A stretch of DNA of 64,000 nt from Ophiocordyceps camponoti-saundersi (nom. inval.). Lineage: Eukaryota > Ascomycota > Sordariomycetes > Hypocreales > Ophiocordycipitaceae. Below, piece after piece: positions 22,349 through 33,871 of the stretch. Positions within the stretch are counted from its first letter, which is position 1. Every line of letters starts with the position of its first letter. The stretch covers positions 432,207 through 496,206 of the forward strand of contig PDHQ01000004.1 in the NCBI GenBank assembly GCA_003339415.1. Reading direction: 5' to 3'. A program made the position numbers and the translations under genes. The notes beneath the pieces are model-generated. The model was not told the DNA's origin. It saw nothing but the letters and a program-made list of their open reading frames with translations, and did not search any database.

Positions 22349-25013
22349 ATGGAAGCTGCCAGCGAAGCTACCCATAGCCTTGATTTCCACCATCCATTTA
22401 CACCCTATGACGTCCAGGAGCAACTCATGAGCACAGTCTACCAAGTGCTGGAAACTGGGAATGGACAAGTTGGTATTCTAGAGAGCCCCACAGGCACGGT
22501 ATGAAACGACCGACCTCTGGTATGGGATAATGTGTTTCGCTAACCAACAACCGTCGCAGGGGAAATCATTGTCCTTGATCTGCGCATCTCTTACCTGGTT
22601 GCGCAACCACAAGTCGAGGGAACAGGAGGCCGCGCTACAAGTAGCCGCTGCTGCCTACAAAGACGAGCCGTCGTGGCTAGTGGAGCAGCTGCTCCGGCGC
22701 AAAAGAGACGAGCTCGTTCGGGAATGGGAGGAGAGGGAGAAACGACTCGAGGCTGCCAGACAGAAGGAAAAGGACTTCGAAGAGCGGCCCAGAAAACGGC
22801 AGCGAAATGAGATTACCGCGTCATCACGCCTCAAAGCAAACGATGCCGACGACGCCGAGTGGCTTCTCGATGACCGGGAGGACCCTGCCGTGACCTTAGA
22901 CGATGCGCTCTCGGGCTTGAGTAAAGAGTCTCGACAAATCTTGGAGAATCATGGCCTTGGAGGGCCCAAGAAGACTCGCGAGGATGTGGAGGAGATGCCC
23001 CAAGAGACGATCAAGGTACGAGACGTACAGCAAACACGCTCGAGCGAGAGAGATGGTAACCTCGGTAGATATTCTACACGTCGAGAACGCATTCGCAGCT
23101 GTCGCAATTCATCGCCGAGCTGCGCCGCCCCTTGTTTCCCCCGTCGCTGCCGCCGTCCATAGCAGAGGAGAGGGGGATGACGTCGGAGAGGGTGAAGCTG
23201 CTTCCGCTCTCGTCCCGTCAGAGACTTTGCATCAACCCGTCCGTGGCTCGACTCGGCTCGACGCAGGCCATAAACGACCGCTGTACTGAGCTGCAGCAAG
23301 CGAAGAGCGGCACGAGATGTCCACACATGCCCAACGAAGAGCTGCGAAACCAGACGCACCGATTCCGCGACGCCGCGCTAGCCGCACTGCCGGATATCGA
23401 GGACCTGCACCAGTTGGGCAAGTCGCTGGCGGTGTGTCCTTATTACGCGTCCCGCGCTGCTTTGCCGGCGGCTGAAATTGTGACGCTGCCCTATCCGCTC
23501 CTGCTGCAGAAGAAGGCGCGCGAGGCGCTGGGCATCAAGCTGGAGGGGAGCGTGGTGATAATAGACGAGGCACACAACATCATGGACGCTGTTTCAAACG
23601 TACACGCGGCTGAGTTGCGGTTTAGCGAGCTTAGGAGAGCGAGGATCATGCTGGGCGTGTACGTTAGACGGTTTGGAAAACGGCTCAAGGGCGAAAATCG
23701 AGTCAGCGTCGGTAGGCTGGGCCGCGTCATCGACGGATTGACGGAGTGGATGGAGAGGGCGAAGGGCTTGAAGGTAAGCCGAGCCTATTCATTCTCCGCA
23801 ACCCGAAGACTGAATGCTGGCTTAGGAAGAGGCTGGCACCGTGAACCCGAGCGAGTTGACGCGGCACAAGGGCATCGACATGCTGGACATGTTTGGGCTG
23901 ATTCGTTATATACAAGAATCGAGAATGGCATACAAGATCGAAGGCTACGCTACGTACGTCGAAGAGGGCAAGGATCCCACAAAGAAGCCGAGCTCGTCGC
24001 CGGTGTTGCACTCTCTGGTCTCGTTCCTGGCAGCCCTCACCAACACCAGCGACGAAGGCCGCTTCTTTTACCGGAAGACGAGTGACGACGTGGTGGTTTC
24101 CTTTCTGCTCCTGTCGCCGACGCACGCCTTTTCGTCCATCGCCGACAGCGCCCGGGCGGTGATTTTGGCAGGGGGTACCATGTCGCCGTTCGACGACTAC
24201 CGAAATCACCTGTTCCCAACGTTGGCGACGTCCAAGCTGACGACACTTAGTTGTGGTCACGTCGTTCCAGCAGAAAACCTTTGCGTGTGGACGCTCGAAG
24301 GCACGCGACCCGGAGCGACGCCTTTCGACTTCAGTTATCAGCACCGGGGCGATCAGGGGCTGATGACGGAGCTGGGGCTCGCCGTGGTCAACCTCTGCTC
24401 CGTCGTGCCAGACGGTGTTGTCATCTTCTTTCCGAGCTACGGCTACCTGGAAGAGATGGTGAGGGCGTGGCAGGGCCAGCCCCGGATCTGGGACCGCCTG
24501 CAATCGCGCAAATCCATCTTTCAGGAGACGAGGGGATGCTCTGGCGACGACGTGCTGCAGCAGTACTCGGAAGCCATCCTCAAAGCCGAGTCCAAGGGCG
24601 GCGCGGTGCTGCTCAGCGTCGTGGGCGGCAAGATGTCAGAAGGCATCAACTTTTCGGACCGGCTCGGACGGTGCGTCGTCATGGTCGGGATGCCATACCC
24701 CAACGCCGCCTCTCCCGAGTGGAAGGCCAAAATGGAATACATCGAGGCGACGGCAAAGGGGGACGGGAAGCAGGCGGCGCGCGACTTTTACGACAACGCA
24801 TGCATGCGGGCCGTCAACCAGAGCATCGGGCGAGCGATCCGGCATCGCGGCGATTACGCGGCCATCGTCCTGGCGGACCGGCGATACGCCTCGGCGCGGA
24901 TCCGCGCAAGGCTGCCGGCGTGGATTCGTGGCGCCACGGGAAGCGGCGACGGGGCCAAGGGCATGCTGAGCGGCTTGATGGGAGCTTTGGGCCCGTTCTT
25001 CCGCCGCAGGTGA
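22349..25013 (+). CDS. CHL1: Fe-S DNA helicase Chl1 (DDX11 family)
   Basis: Four exons: 22349-22498, 22560-23015, 23069-23773 and 23826-25013, giving 832 residues. Walker A spans the first intron (ESPTGT-GKSLSLI). Residues 75-200 are the family-specific charged insert ([20 protein letters not shown]). Motif Ia is [14 protein letters not shown]. Four Cys typical of XPD-family Fe-S clusters appear at LCINPSV (~256), NDRCTEL, GTRCPHM and AVCPYYASR (~325). The DEAH box is [12 protein letters not shown] (~368), with motif [14 protein letters not shown] and motif [16 protein letters not shown] (~769). Chl1 is a 5'-3' helicase that helps sister-chromatid cohesion during replication. The start is chosen by the Q-motif-like [11 protein letters not shown]. 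Confidence 0.94.
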
Positions 25014-25197
25014 ACCGGCTTCTTTCGGTTGCGGATCGGATTTTGGGAGGCCGTTGCGACATGGTCACAAACGGCATCGAGATGAAGCCGAAACAGACTT
25101 CTCGTAACCGGCGTCAAGGTGCCATTGTCATCGATCGTGCTTCACGTTGATCATATACGAGATGAAGTGCGATAGGATGTATGTATGTTCCAGCAGG

Positions 25198-25204
25198 TAT
25201 TTAA
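25198..25204 (+). promoter_or_regulatory. TATA-like box of small secreted protein
   Basis: TATTTAA about 70 bases upstream of the start codon at 25274. Confidence 0.4.
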
Positions 25205-25273
25205 GGGCCATCTCGGACGAGGCACCCCGTCGATATTGATCCTCAAGACGGGCTTTCTTCGAGACCGCCGCCA

Positions 25274-25662
25274 ATGAAAGTCTCAGCCCTATTCGTCGTC
25301 ATCGCAGCCGCCGGATTGTCGGCGGCCGGGGACACGAAGCTGCGCGGCCTCGAAGCCATAATTCCATGTCCCCCGGGTTGGAGCTCATACTATAACGAAA
25401 AAGACGCAAGTCCCCAACGCGAGTCCGGGGACGGGAGCTCACGAGGTTGACGGAGCGTGTAGGGCCTTTACTGCGCGACTACTCGGAAATGCTGCCCAGA
25501 AGCTGGGAAATGTACTGTAAGTCAGACGGCGGCTTCTATCTCGTATGTATCGGCGCTGATGCCTTTGCGGATCTTAGACGAACACGGCCTATCCTGTGAG
25601 TCTCTCTTCTGGACGGATCTTCTCCACCGGTTCGGCGGACTGATTAGCAACGGTTATGCTAG
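25274..25662 (+). CDS. Small six-cysteine secreted protein, effector candidate
   Basis: Proposed exons are 25274-25405, 25463-25516, 25578-25595 and 25648-25662, giving 72 residues. The first 18 form a signal peptide (MKVSALFVVIAAAGLSAA). The mature part has six Cys in the order C-x15-C-x5-CC-x5-C-x10-C, with the last residue Cys followed by TAG. Intron 1 appears to begin with GC (GCAAGT) rather than GT; introns 2 and 3 are GTAAGT and GTGAGT with good acceptors. Exon 3 is only 18 bases. Without the third intron the frame reads on to a TGA at about 25642 and loses the last Cys, so the final exon is the least certain. No family was recognised. Small size, a signal peptide and paired cysteines are typical of fungal secreted effectors. 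Confidence 0.5.
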
Positions 25663-25982
25663 CTTTGTGCCAGATTTCGTGCAAGCAGGGGATGAAGTTT
25701 AATTGGGCGTGGATGAGACGCAGAATTCAAGTCTGCAAGCATATTTTGCTTCAGTCTTTTTCATTGTGTCGTTACCCCTTTCCACCCCCCCTGTCTTTTT
25801 TTTTTTCTCCGAGGCGCCAAGACCATGTATTGAGACGGCTACGGTGTTGCTACTGATCGCTCCGACTTGGCATTTTTGGGGGCTATGGAATAGCTATACT
25901 CTGTCCATGCAGTCTTGGCATGGCATCGATTGATTGCGTCTGGCGTCAAAGCGTACCATGAAAGCCCCCCTCTCTCCTTCGT
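25663..25982. other. Convergent spacer with T-run
   Basis: No gene supported. It has a C-run and T-run near 25784-25807, probably 3' UTR. Confidence 0.4.
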
Positions 25983-26631
25983 CTACGGTTCCTTGAAGTC
26001 AACCCGGCGGATAAAGGCGTGAGCATCAGCCGGCAAGGTCCTATAGGCGGTCCAACCAGCCTCGCTGGGGAGGACATCCTGACAAACGCCGCCCAAGTCC
26101 CAATACAAGCCTCTGTAGTCGCCGTTGCGCTGCCTCTGTTCCAGGATCTGGGTGACGGATCCTGCCGGGCAGGGGTAAGGTCTGGGCAGTGGGTTGACGA
26201 CGGCGGTGTTGCAGTGGACGTGCCAGGTGGCGACGTTGCCGTCTGCCGTCCTGGTCCTGAACTCTTTGCCGTCGAAGCGTGGGCAGATGTGGTTTTGGGG
26301 CATGGGCCCGTGGCTTGAGAGCTCTTTGGCTACGTCGTAGTCTGTGCCGTGGTTTGCTCCTTGGTCGTCGTCGAAGATGGTCTTGCAGTGTAGATCGCCT
26401 TGATGGGAACTTGGTTTTCAGCTTTGTGCGAGAGGTTCTCGATGGACTGAGAAACGTCTCGTAGATCAGGCGAGGCTTACCGTGTATGAATTGGCATTCT
26501 AGCTCCCGGCCGCCATCGAGGTAGATTCGTTCGGGGACGCACTCTTGTCTATGGGGGCACCATTCGTGCGCGCTTGAGAGGCGAAGGAGGGAGGCCAAGA
26601 TGGCGGAGAAGAGCAGGCAGGATTTCATCAT
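25983..26631 (-). CDS. Secreted eight-cysteine orphan protein
   Basis: Exons 26631-26481 and 26398-25983, 188 residues. A signal peptide (MMKSCLLFSAILASLLRLSSA) is followed by a mature chain with eight Cys (HEWC, RQEC, ELEC, DLHC, NHIC, HVHC, YPC, GVC). The intron (GTAAGC...CATCAAG) is needed because the exon-1 frame otherwise degenerates into Arg-rich shadow sequence. With it, IHG joins DLHCKTIFDDDQG and the frame stays open to TAG. A second in-frame Met three bases downstream could also start. The spacing resembles paired Cys in secreted ribonuclease-like or killer-like folds, but no catalytic motif was recognised and no function is claimed. Confidence 0.7.
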
Positions 26632-28571
26632 GATGGGTTTTCTTTTCCTTGTACAAGTGAAAGAGAGATGATGAGTTGGAAATGTGAGCAAGGCGGGTTG
26701 CCTTCTTGTAATGGCGTTGGGGTAATGGATGATTATAGAGATGTGTTTTCTACAACGCTGAAGAACATGGCGATGACGAATCTCGGATGCTACATTGAGT
26801 TCATCTCCCTTACTTGGGCACTGCATATCGTATTCGACCAAGATGGGAACTGTAGCCGTCGAGCTTGCACCAGCCAGTCTGTGCCGCATACACGAGGGCA
26901 ACGTCGTCAATGTCGATGGAGATGGGAGGCTCGGACCAGCTGGCTACGCGTTGGAAAGGCTTCTCATCCATGTCTCGCTTCGAATAACAGAACAGCTTTG
27001 AAGAGGTCTCGTGAATGACGGTTCTCTACGCCCTTGTCTCGGACGTCTATTCTAATCTGTACGAGTTTCTATAGAAAGGTTTTCTGTCTTAGTTGGCTAT
27101 ATTTCGAGAGACCGGTCCTCCTGTCTTGGCTATGGCACGTGAACTGTTGTAAGGGAAGTAGGGAGAGAGAGAGAGAGAGAGAGGTTGGATAGAGGAGACG
27201 TTGCTATCATAACTCTCCCAGCCTGTTACTACATTAGCCACTATTCAATATCACGTCGTCGTTGTAGCGAGTGAGGATATACTATTGCCTCCTGATCGTA
27301 TTCTCGCCACGGCATCACGAGCAGCCGTCATTCATTCACCCTTGTTTGAAAGTCTTTCGATCGAGTTCAGCCTTGAAAGCTGCTACCCTTTTTCAAGACA
27401 CGGCTGCTATTCCAAGGCAGCAGCGTGAAAGAGGAAGATTCAGATTCAGGTTTTGCCGTTTTTCGCCACCCTCCTCAGAACAAGCAAGACAGGTGATTCA
27501 AGCCCTCTTTTAGTCTTCCTTTTTTCAGCTTGACAATAGCGTCTCCCACGCTTCTCCCGCCTCCTCATCAACCCAGGTTGTCTAAGCCATTGCGTCTCGG
27601 CATGGCATCCGCGTAAATACGCGTCGTGTCGTCTTCGTCTGCCCACCATCTTTTTTTTTCTCCCTTTCACTAACTCCAGCTTTCAACGCATGATGAGAAA
27701 TACGATTAGAGGGGGGGGAAGGAGAAAAAAACGAGTGCGAGCTAGGTAGGTACTGAGGGGAGGTCGTCGTCAGCCGAATCTCAATCCGTGCTTAAGGCTT
27801 ACAAGCCATGGCACAAGACACACCCCCCTCTTCGGCCTTTGTATGGAGAGGGATGACCAAAGAAAAGGAAGATGGGAAAAGACTGCTCAGACGATGTCGA
27901 TGCTCTTCCGAAGTGGCTAAGACCGCTCATGGAAAATAACTCTTGCCCGTGTCATCACTGCAGACGTAAAGAGAGGATGAAGTGGACGAGACGGGGCTAT
28001 ACTTTCTTGCTCACCTGGAGGTCTTTTTCTCTTCAGATTGCTTGCTATTCTGTTAGAGCCCCTTTTCGGCCGAGCTGGGGAGACGGGATCTGGCGAGAGA
28101 AGAGAGGCAGCGATGACGTGACGTGTTGCCGAATTTATACCCACCATTTTTTCTTACCGTCCCTGCCCTTTTTCTCTCCTCTTGTTGTCGATTTGAGAGA
28201 TGAATCATGGTGATATGACATGACGCTGCGGCAGATGGTTACACGGCCGTATGCGGGTGACGCATGACTGAGAGATGCGAGAGGGCTCTGCTTCTGGGCA
28301 TCAGTCGGTTGGGTCGTCACAGTCACGAAATGTACCTATATCATTTCATCCTATATATGGGTGCCTGTAGAAGTACATGTCCCAAGCATATCTATGAAGA
28401 TATATATGAAGAGTAGATGCCTGTATATCGAGACTTCTCTACTATAACTCATCAGTTACCTATCCATCTTGATCCGAGTAAGAGAGAAAACACTACCCTA
28501 ATCTCACTACCAAGGTACTCCGTATGACTACATACGCGTCCCTCTTCTCCTACAGAGTCATAGCCAGCCAT

Positions 28572-28588
28572 GACTCGGCAGTGAGTCA
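28572..28588. promoter_or_regulatory. Inverted TGACTC/GAGTCA pair (AP-1/Gcn4-like)
   Basis: TGACTC and GAGTCA flank a 6-base spacer; the right arm gives a full TGAGTCA at 28582-28588. It sits at the edge of a GC-rich block with repeated GGCCGG (to about 28710). Confidence 0.3.
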
Positions 28589-29584
28589 CGGGCGCCCTGA
28601 GCCGGCCGGATCCCCCTCCCGCTTGCACACTGTGCGGGATGGGCCGGTGCCCCTCCCCGGCCGGACCGTGCGGGGGAGCGGGAGCGGGCCGGGGCGGCAG
28701 CGCCCGCATGACCGTAGTGGGCGATGCCGATGGGTTATTCTACACGATGAAAGGGACTGGTTAGGTAGCGGACGAGCTCAAGCCCTTGGCTATCTATTCC
28801 AAAGCAGAGCAATGGGGTCCCTTGTGATCGACCAGAGGTATGATTCTTCTCCCCGGACACCCACCTCTTCCATACTACCTACATACAGAGGTAGGTATGT
28901 ACGCACGCAGTTGACACAGAGGTCAGCTTCTCCCCCCCCCCCCCCCCCCTTTCTTCTCCTTTCGTGTGCCCGCAGATGGAAGCATGCCGTCAGCATCGAC
29001 GTCCGGGATGCTCCTCTCGTCACATCAGTGACGTTACGGAGCTAGGCGTTGGAAATCCGGATCGGCTCAAATGGTGGAAGAACGAATCAATGACGCTCTT
29101 CCACAACATACATACATACTCCCGACGCCGGCACGCCCGGCAGGCGAGAGATGGGGGCTTTGAAATACAACCACACGCTTTTTCGAAAGTCTACTGCGTC
29201 ATCCGAGTGCCGACCGTTGGATGGAGATGTCGAACCCGAACCCGTGAACCGCAGTTAAGATGACTTTCGTCAGGAGTGGTTTCTTTCATCGGATTCCTTC
29301 TACGTCATTTTGCTTCATCTGAGAGAAGGGGAGAACATGGATCGAAGAAATTACTCGACTCTTTTTGAGGAGTAGAACCAGGGACACAGAGCCTGGTGGT
29401 GACTGCTTCGCCCGAGAGGAGCGAGCAAGAGGGGATAGAAAATCGCCGCTGCTCCGACTGCAACTACAAACAAACCTAGTTGGCTCCTACGCTCCAGGCA
29501 CGCACGATGCCTTCTCTGGCAGGTCGCACAAAGCGGGCGAAAGAAAGAAGAAAGGAATAAAAAATCCCCGTGGTGTGACCGTGA

Positions 29585-29645
29585 ATGTGTGTGTGTGTCC
29601 GTGTGTGTGTGCTATGCGTAAGAGTGTGTGTGAGTGTGTGTGAGA
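29585..29645 (+). repeat. (TG)n microsatellite, interrupted
   Basis: GTGTGTGT runs separated by short interruptions over about 60 bases. Confidence 0.8.
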
Positions 29646-30748
29646 GACCTTTTCTCGGTCTGTGCAAAAGAAGACATGAGGCGATAGAGAGAGATAGAAA
29701 CGTACTAAACCGGCCGAAATGTAGCGGCGGCTTTTCTTTGCCTATTACCAGGTTGGGGATAGAAAGCGTTGCAGCTCCGGGAGATAGAGAGAGGAGGTAG
29801 GGGGAGGGGACGTAGGGGAAAGGGGGGGGGACCCTGGAGGCCACCTGATGACGCACGTCAAGGAAGCACGCGGGGTGCATAAGGCTTGCCGCAATCGATA
29901 TGCATGATCCGACGTGGGGAAGAACATGGGCATGGATGGAGCTTTGGTCGGTGATTGGCTGGAGTTGGATTTTTGACAGTCGTGTAAGCCGGGTGGCGAA
30001 CATACTACGTATGTGAGTATGTATAGTTAGCAGAACCACACCACGATACTGCACATGCGAGAAACCAAAGGGGGGGGGGGCAAAGGGCATAGCGCTGAGA
30101 CGAAAAGGTCCGGCCGTGTCTCTCTAGCTTGTCAACCCAAAGGCGTGGGATGGCGTAACGCTCCAGTGCCGTCATTCAAGTTGTCATCAGTAGCACATGA
30201 CCCCCCCCTTTTTTTTCTTTTTGTCCCGTCCATTTCAACGTTCTCCTTTCTCATCCGTGACCCCCCCCTGGAAAAGGGAGAGAGAGGGGTGAGGGGAGGA
30301 GGGAAGGGGAGGCAGGAAAGTAGGATTGCAGGGCTGGACTAACTTCACCTACGTCTTTCTACGGGAGGCCGGAGAAGAAGAGAGGAGGAGAATGAAATGA
30401 AATTCATATGTACTTGCGTTTACATTAAAGGAATAGGTGGCGGTGACAATCAAGGGGGAGGGAGGGGCGTAACAAGTTTAGATGATGTCGAAAATTGAAC
30501 CAGGAAGAGGGAATCATAAAAGAGGGAGGGAAGAAAGGAGGGGGGGGGGGGAGAAAAGCCAAGCCAAGCCATGTTTCCGCTTTGGGACTTTGTAACCCAA
30601 CCCTCTTGAATGCGGTCGATAGATCTCTCTCTCTCTCTCTCTGAGTGTGTACGGATATGCCGAGGTGGTTTTGACTGTATGTATAGTAAATAGTATAAAC
30701 GGATACTGGTAAAGCAAAACCGGCATAAGCTGGATCCGAGCAAGAGAT

Positions 30749-30813
30749 AACAGCAACAGCAACAGCAACGGCAACAGCAGCAACAACAACAGCAACAACA
30801 ACATCACGGACCG
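30749..30813 (+). repeat. CAACAG/CAA imperfect array
   Basis: Repeated AACAGC hexamers grade into CAACAA triplets. No coding frame extends through it with other protein features. Confidence 0.8.
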
Positions 30814-31265
30814 GACCGCAACAGCCGGCAGCTTACACGCCTCTCCACCACCTCCTTCACCACCACCACCCACCATCTATACCTACCTCTTCACATCAAG
30901 GAATGAACAAGGGACATAAAGAAAAAAGACCCAAGAAAAAGGAGAGAAAAAAAAAAGGGAAAAAAAAAAGACGAGGCACGTGGAATCTCGAGTCCAGATT
31001 CAAGGCAAAATACATAAGTCGGAGAATAATAATCTGGGTGTGCATGTGTGATACTAATTCCATCCTGTCTCTCTCCGCGTGGTGTCTGCGACCATCTAGT
31101 CCTCGTTTGCATTCCTCGCCATGCCTTACGCGGCTCAGACATATGTTTGCCTGCGTCTTTGAGGAGGGGGGGGAAGCCACCGAAAAAAGAAAGGAAAAAA
31201 CCACTTTAAACCCCATCATCTGCTCTCGACCATCCACACACCATCTAGGGCTTAGCAGGTCATCC

Positions 31266-31266
<1 letters not shown>

Positions 31267-31326
<60 letters not shown>
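31267..31326 (+). repeat. 60-base poly-C run beside N gap
   Basis: Sixty consecutive C, followed by ACCCCCC and nine Ns (31334-31342). This is far longer than other runs in the window and likely an assembly or sequencing artefact at least in part. Confidence 0.9.
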
Positions 31327-31333
31327 ACCCCCC

Positions 31334-31342
31334 NNNNNNNNN
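31334..31342. other. Assembly gap (9 N)
   Basis: Nine undetermined bases flanked by a degraded duplicate of the sequence left of the poly-C run; see findings. Confidence 0.98.
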
Positions 31343-31983
31343 GGGGGGGAAGCCACCAAAAAAAGAAAAGAAAAACCCCCTTTAAACCCCCTCATCCGCC
31401 CCCGCCCCCCCCCCCCCCCCCTGGGCTTCCCACCCGGCCTCCCCCCCCCCCCCCCCCCCCCTTCCTCGTCTCTCTCTCTCTCTCTCTCTCGTCTCTCTCT
31501 CCATCTGTCTCCCTGCTCCCTCTTCTTCCTTTTACTTCTCCTCATCGAACTTGTCTATCCCCTTTCACCTTTCCTTCCCCCCCCTCCCTTTTCGTTTCCT
31601 TACTCGTTTCCCGCTGAAACACCCTGCGACTGTTTAAATAGTCTGCAGAGCCTTTCGTTCTCCCCCCCCCTTCCCCTCCCCCCCAATCCTAAACCCCCGC
31701 CCCCTCTCTCTCCTCATATGGATTGATGCTACAGGCTCCGATACCACCACCGTTGCTTACCTCATCAACCATGCCCGCTCCCCGGCTGCCTCCGCCGCTT
31801 CCTCGCCCGCCCGCATCGCCGCCTCTATCTTGTGCCTCACCTTCACCTCGTCCTCCGCCACGGCAGCCATCTTTGCTACTGCGCTCGCCCCCCTCCCTCC
31901 CCTCCTCTCCTCTCGGCCTCGAGCGCCGCCCGCTCTTGCGACATTCGATTCTCGCCGCCGCCGCTGCCGCCGCTGCCGCCACG

Positions 31984-33871
31984 ATGCCAGAGTATCGACA
32001 CGTGCGCAGCGGGAGCCTCAATATCGCTGGCCAGATGATGCCGCGCAGCCCTCCGAGTGCGTTGTTTTCGTCGGAGCTTCCTCACCTTTCATCCGCCCAA
32101 CAGATCCGCCTTGTCACCCCCCCTTCGCAAGTCATGGCTGTCAAAAATCGTCACGGAGCGCTGACCGGGCCTCACGTCGTCGCAGATACCTCGCATGTTC
32201 CCTGCAAATTCTTTCGTCAAGGCACATGTCAAGCAGGTAACGCTTGTCCCTTCAGTCACGATATCGGCGCATCGGCGGAAACGGTCTGCAAATACTTTGC
32301 CAAGGTGACTCCCTTCATCTCCATGTCCGAGTAAAAAAAACCAAGGAGGGCAATAGACGGCTGACCCGTCGCAGGGTAACTGCAAGTTCGGTCCCAAGTG
32401 CGCCAACGTTCACGTTCTGCCCGATGGCCGGCGCATCAACTACGGTAAGAATGGCGTCACCATCGGCGCCGCGCCCGTCAACCTCTCCTCCCGCGGCTCC
32501 GCTTCGCCTTCCCCGTCCGCTACAGGCGCCTACCATCATCATGCCTCGTCCAGCGCCCTCACCTCGTCGCTCTACCGCACCGCCGATTACCCCTCGTATC
32601 CGTCCGCCTACGCGACCGACGACCTGTCTCCGCACCACCATCGTCTAGGTCGCCAGCCTAGCCTCGACAACGGCCTCCCCGCCATCGACATGCCTTTCAA
32701 CACCGACGACGAAAGCATCGCCCGCCTAGACTACGGCCTCTCGCCGGCCAACGGCAAGGGCCTGTCCGTGCTCGACGCCCCGCTTCCGTCGTCGTTCGAC
32801 TCCAACGGCATCTCCAACGCGGCCCGCTTCCCCTCGGCGCCCTGGCCATCGTCCGTGCCATCCAAGTTCGGCGGGCTCGATTCCCCGACGGCGTCGCTGA
32901 GTAACGCCAGGGACGGCCACGCCTCGGAGACGCTCAAGCTGCTGCACTCGTCGGCTTTTGGCGGCCCGACGCCGACGGCCAACAGTCCGCCGAGCTCGCA
33001 GCCCATCAACGGCGACGAGTATTTCGGCAGGCGGGCCATGCACTCGTCTCGCTACGCGAAGCCCCGCATGCTGAGCTCCAGCGTGCCCAAGGCCATGTCG
33101 GTCGACCGCGACTGGGAGGACGGCTTTGCCTTTGGCGAAGACGGCGACAACGTGCCGGAAAATTACCTGCCCGAGAACCTACAGGACCTCCTGACGCCGG
33201 CGGAAAAGGCGCGCCGCGGGTCGATGCGCGTCGACGGCGTCGACGGGCCCTCGGTCGAGTCCGTGTCCAAGTACGGGAGCCCCGTCGGGTCGAGCCCAAG
33301 TCGATGGGGGCCGCTGTTCCAGCGACAGAAGGAGGACGAGGACGCGACGCGAGCGGCCAGGGCGTCCGTCTTCGGCCACGTCGGAAGTCCGCTGCGCAAG
33401 TCGACGCTGGCGCAGGAGATGGGGGGCGCGGGCGCGGGCGGGAGCGGTGACTCGCCCAAGGCGTCACCGCTCGGAGGTGCCGTACGACCCCTGACTTCGT
33501 CGCGCTCGGGCAGCGAGCCCATGTCGGTGCTGTCGCAGCAGTTGCAGCGCAGCCGGCTCGACGACGGTTCCGGTTCCAGCCCGATGCTGCACCCTACGGC
33601 GGCGCGCATCTCGAGCGGCAAAGATCGCGTCATCGAGCGTCACGTGTCGAGCGGAAGCATAGGTTCCTCCGTCACCGGCCGCTTCACGACGCCCATCGAC
33701 GAGGAGGACCCAGCCTTTGTCTTTAGCATGGAGGACGAGGACGACTCGGGGACGAGCAGAACGCGGAAACGCGTCTCGGCCGGTCTGGGCATGAGCGGGC
33801 TCGCCAACTACGCCGGCAAGGGCGCGACGACGGGGGGACCCAAGGATGCCGTTACCATCAGCAGCCGGTGA
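31984..33871 (+). CDS. CCCH zinc-finger protein (Lee1-like)
   Basis: Proposed exons are 31984-32056, 32186-32304 and 32375-33871, giving 562 residues. Two CX7CX5CX3H fingers sit at about 31-49 (CKFFRQGTCQAGNACPFSH) and 59-77 (CKYFAKGNCKFGPKCANVH), a pair that binds RNA in related proteins. The rest is Ser/Pro/Gly-rich and likely disordered, with the conserved-looking pieces VPENYLPENLQDLLTPAEKA and WGPLFQRQK. Intron 2 (GTGACT...GTCGCAG) is secure because it joins AK to GNCKF. Intron 1 (GTGCGT...GTCGCAG) is inferred from its strong branch site and similar 3' end; the frame is also open through it. Starts at 31726 or 31770 are possible but the upstream reading is Pro/Ser low complexity from CT-rich leader, so 31984 (purine at -3) is preferred. 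Likely a post-transcriptional regulator. Confidence 0.75.

Larger units (their letters stand above)
26632..31983. other. Gene-free 5.3 kb region, low-complexity rich
   Basis: No frame shows protein-family or splice evidence. Content includes (AG)n at 27166-27184, an 18-base C run at 28932-28949, (TG)n at 29585-29642, several G or C runs, a CAA/CAG array, an N gap and a long CT-rich tract just before the CCCH gene. It may hold a long 5' leader or long regulatory region of that gene. A 204-codon minus-strand frame (29476-30090) is explained by CA/TG repeats. Confidence 0.6.

Noticed and set aside
29476..30090. 204-codon minus-strand frame with Thr/His repeats
   Set aside because: Generated by the (TG)n microsatellite and CT-rich sequence.
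31267..31342. Poly-C/N region as a genuine G-quadruplex or telomere-like array
   Set aside because: Degraded duplicate sequence on both sides of the gap points to an assembly artefact; no TTAGGG repeats.
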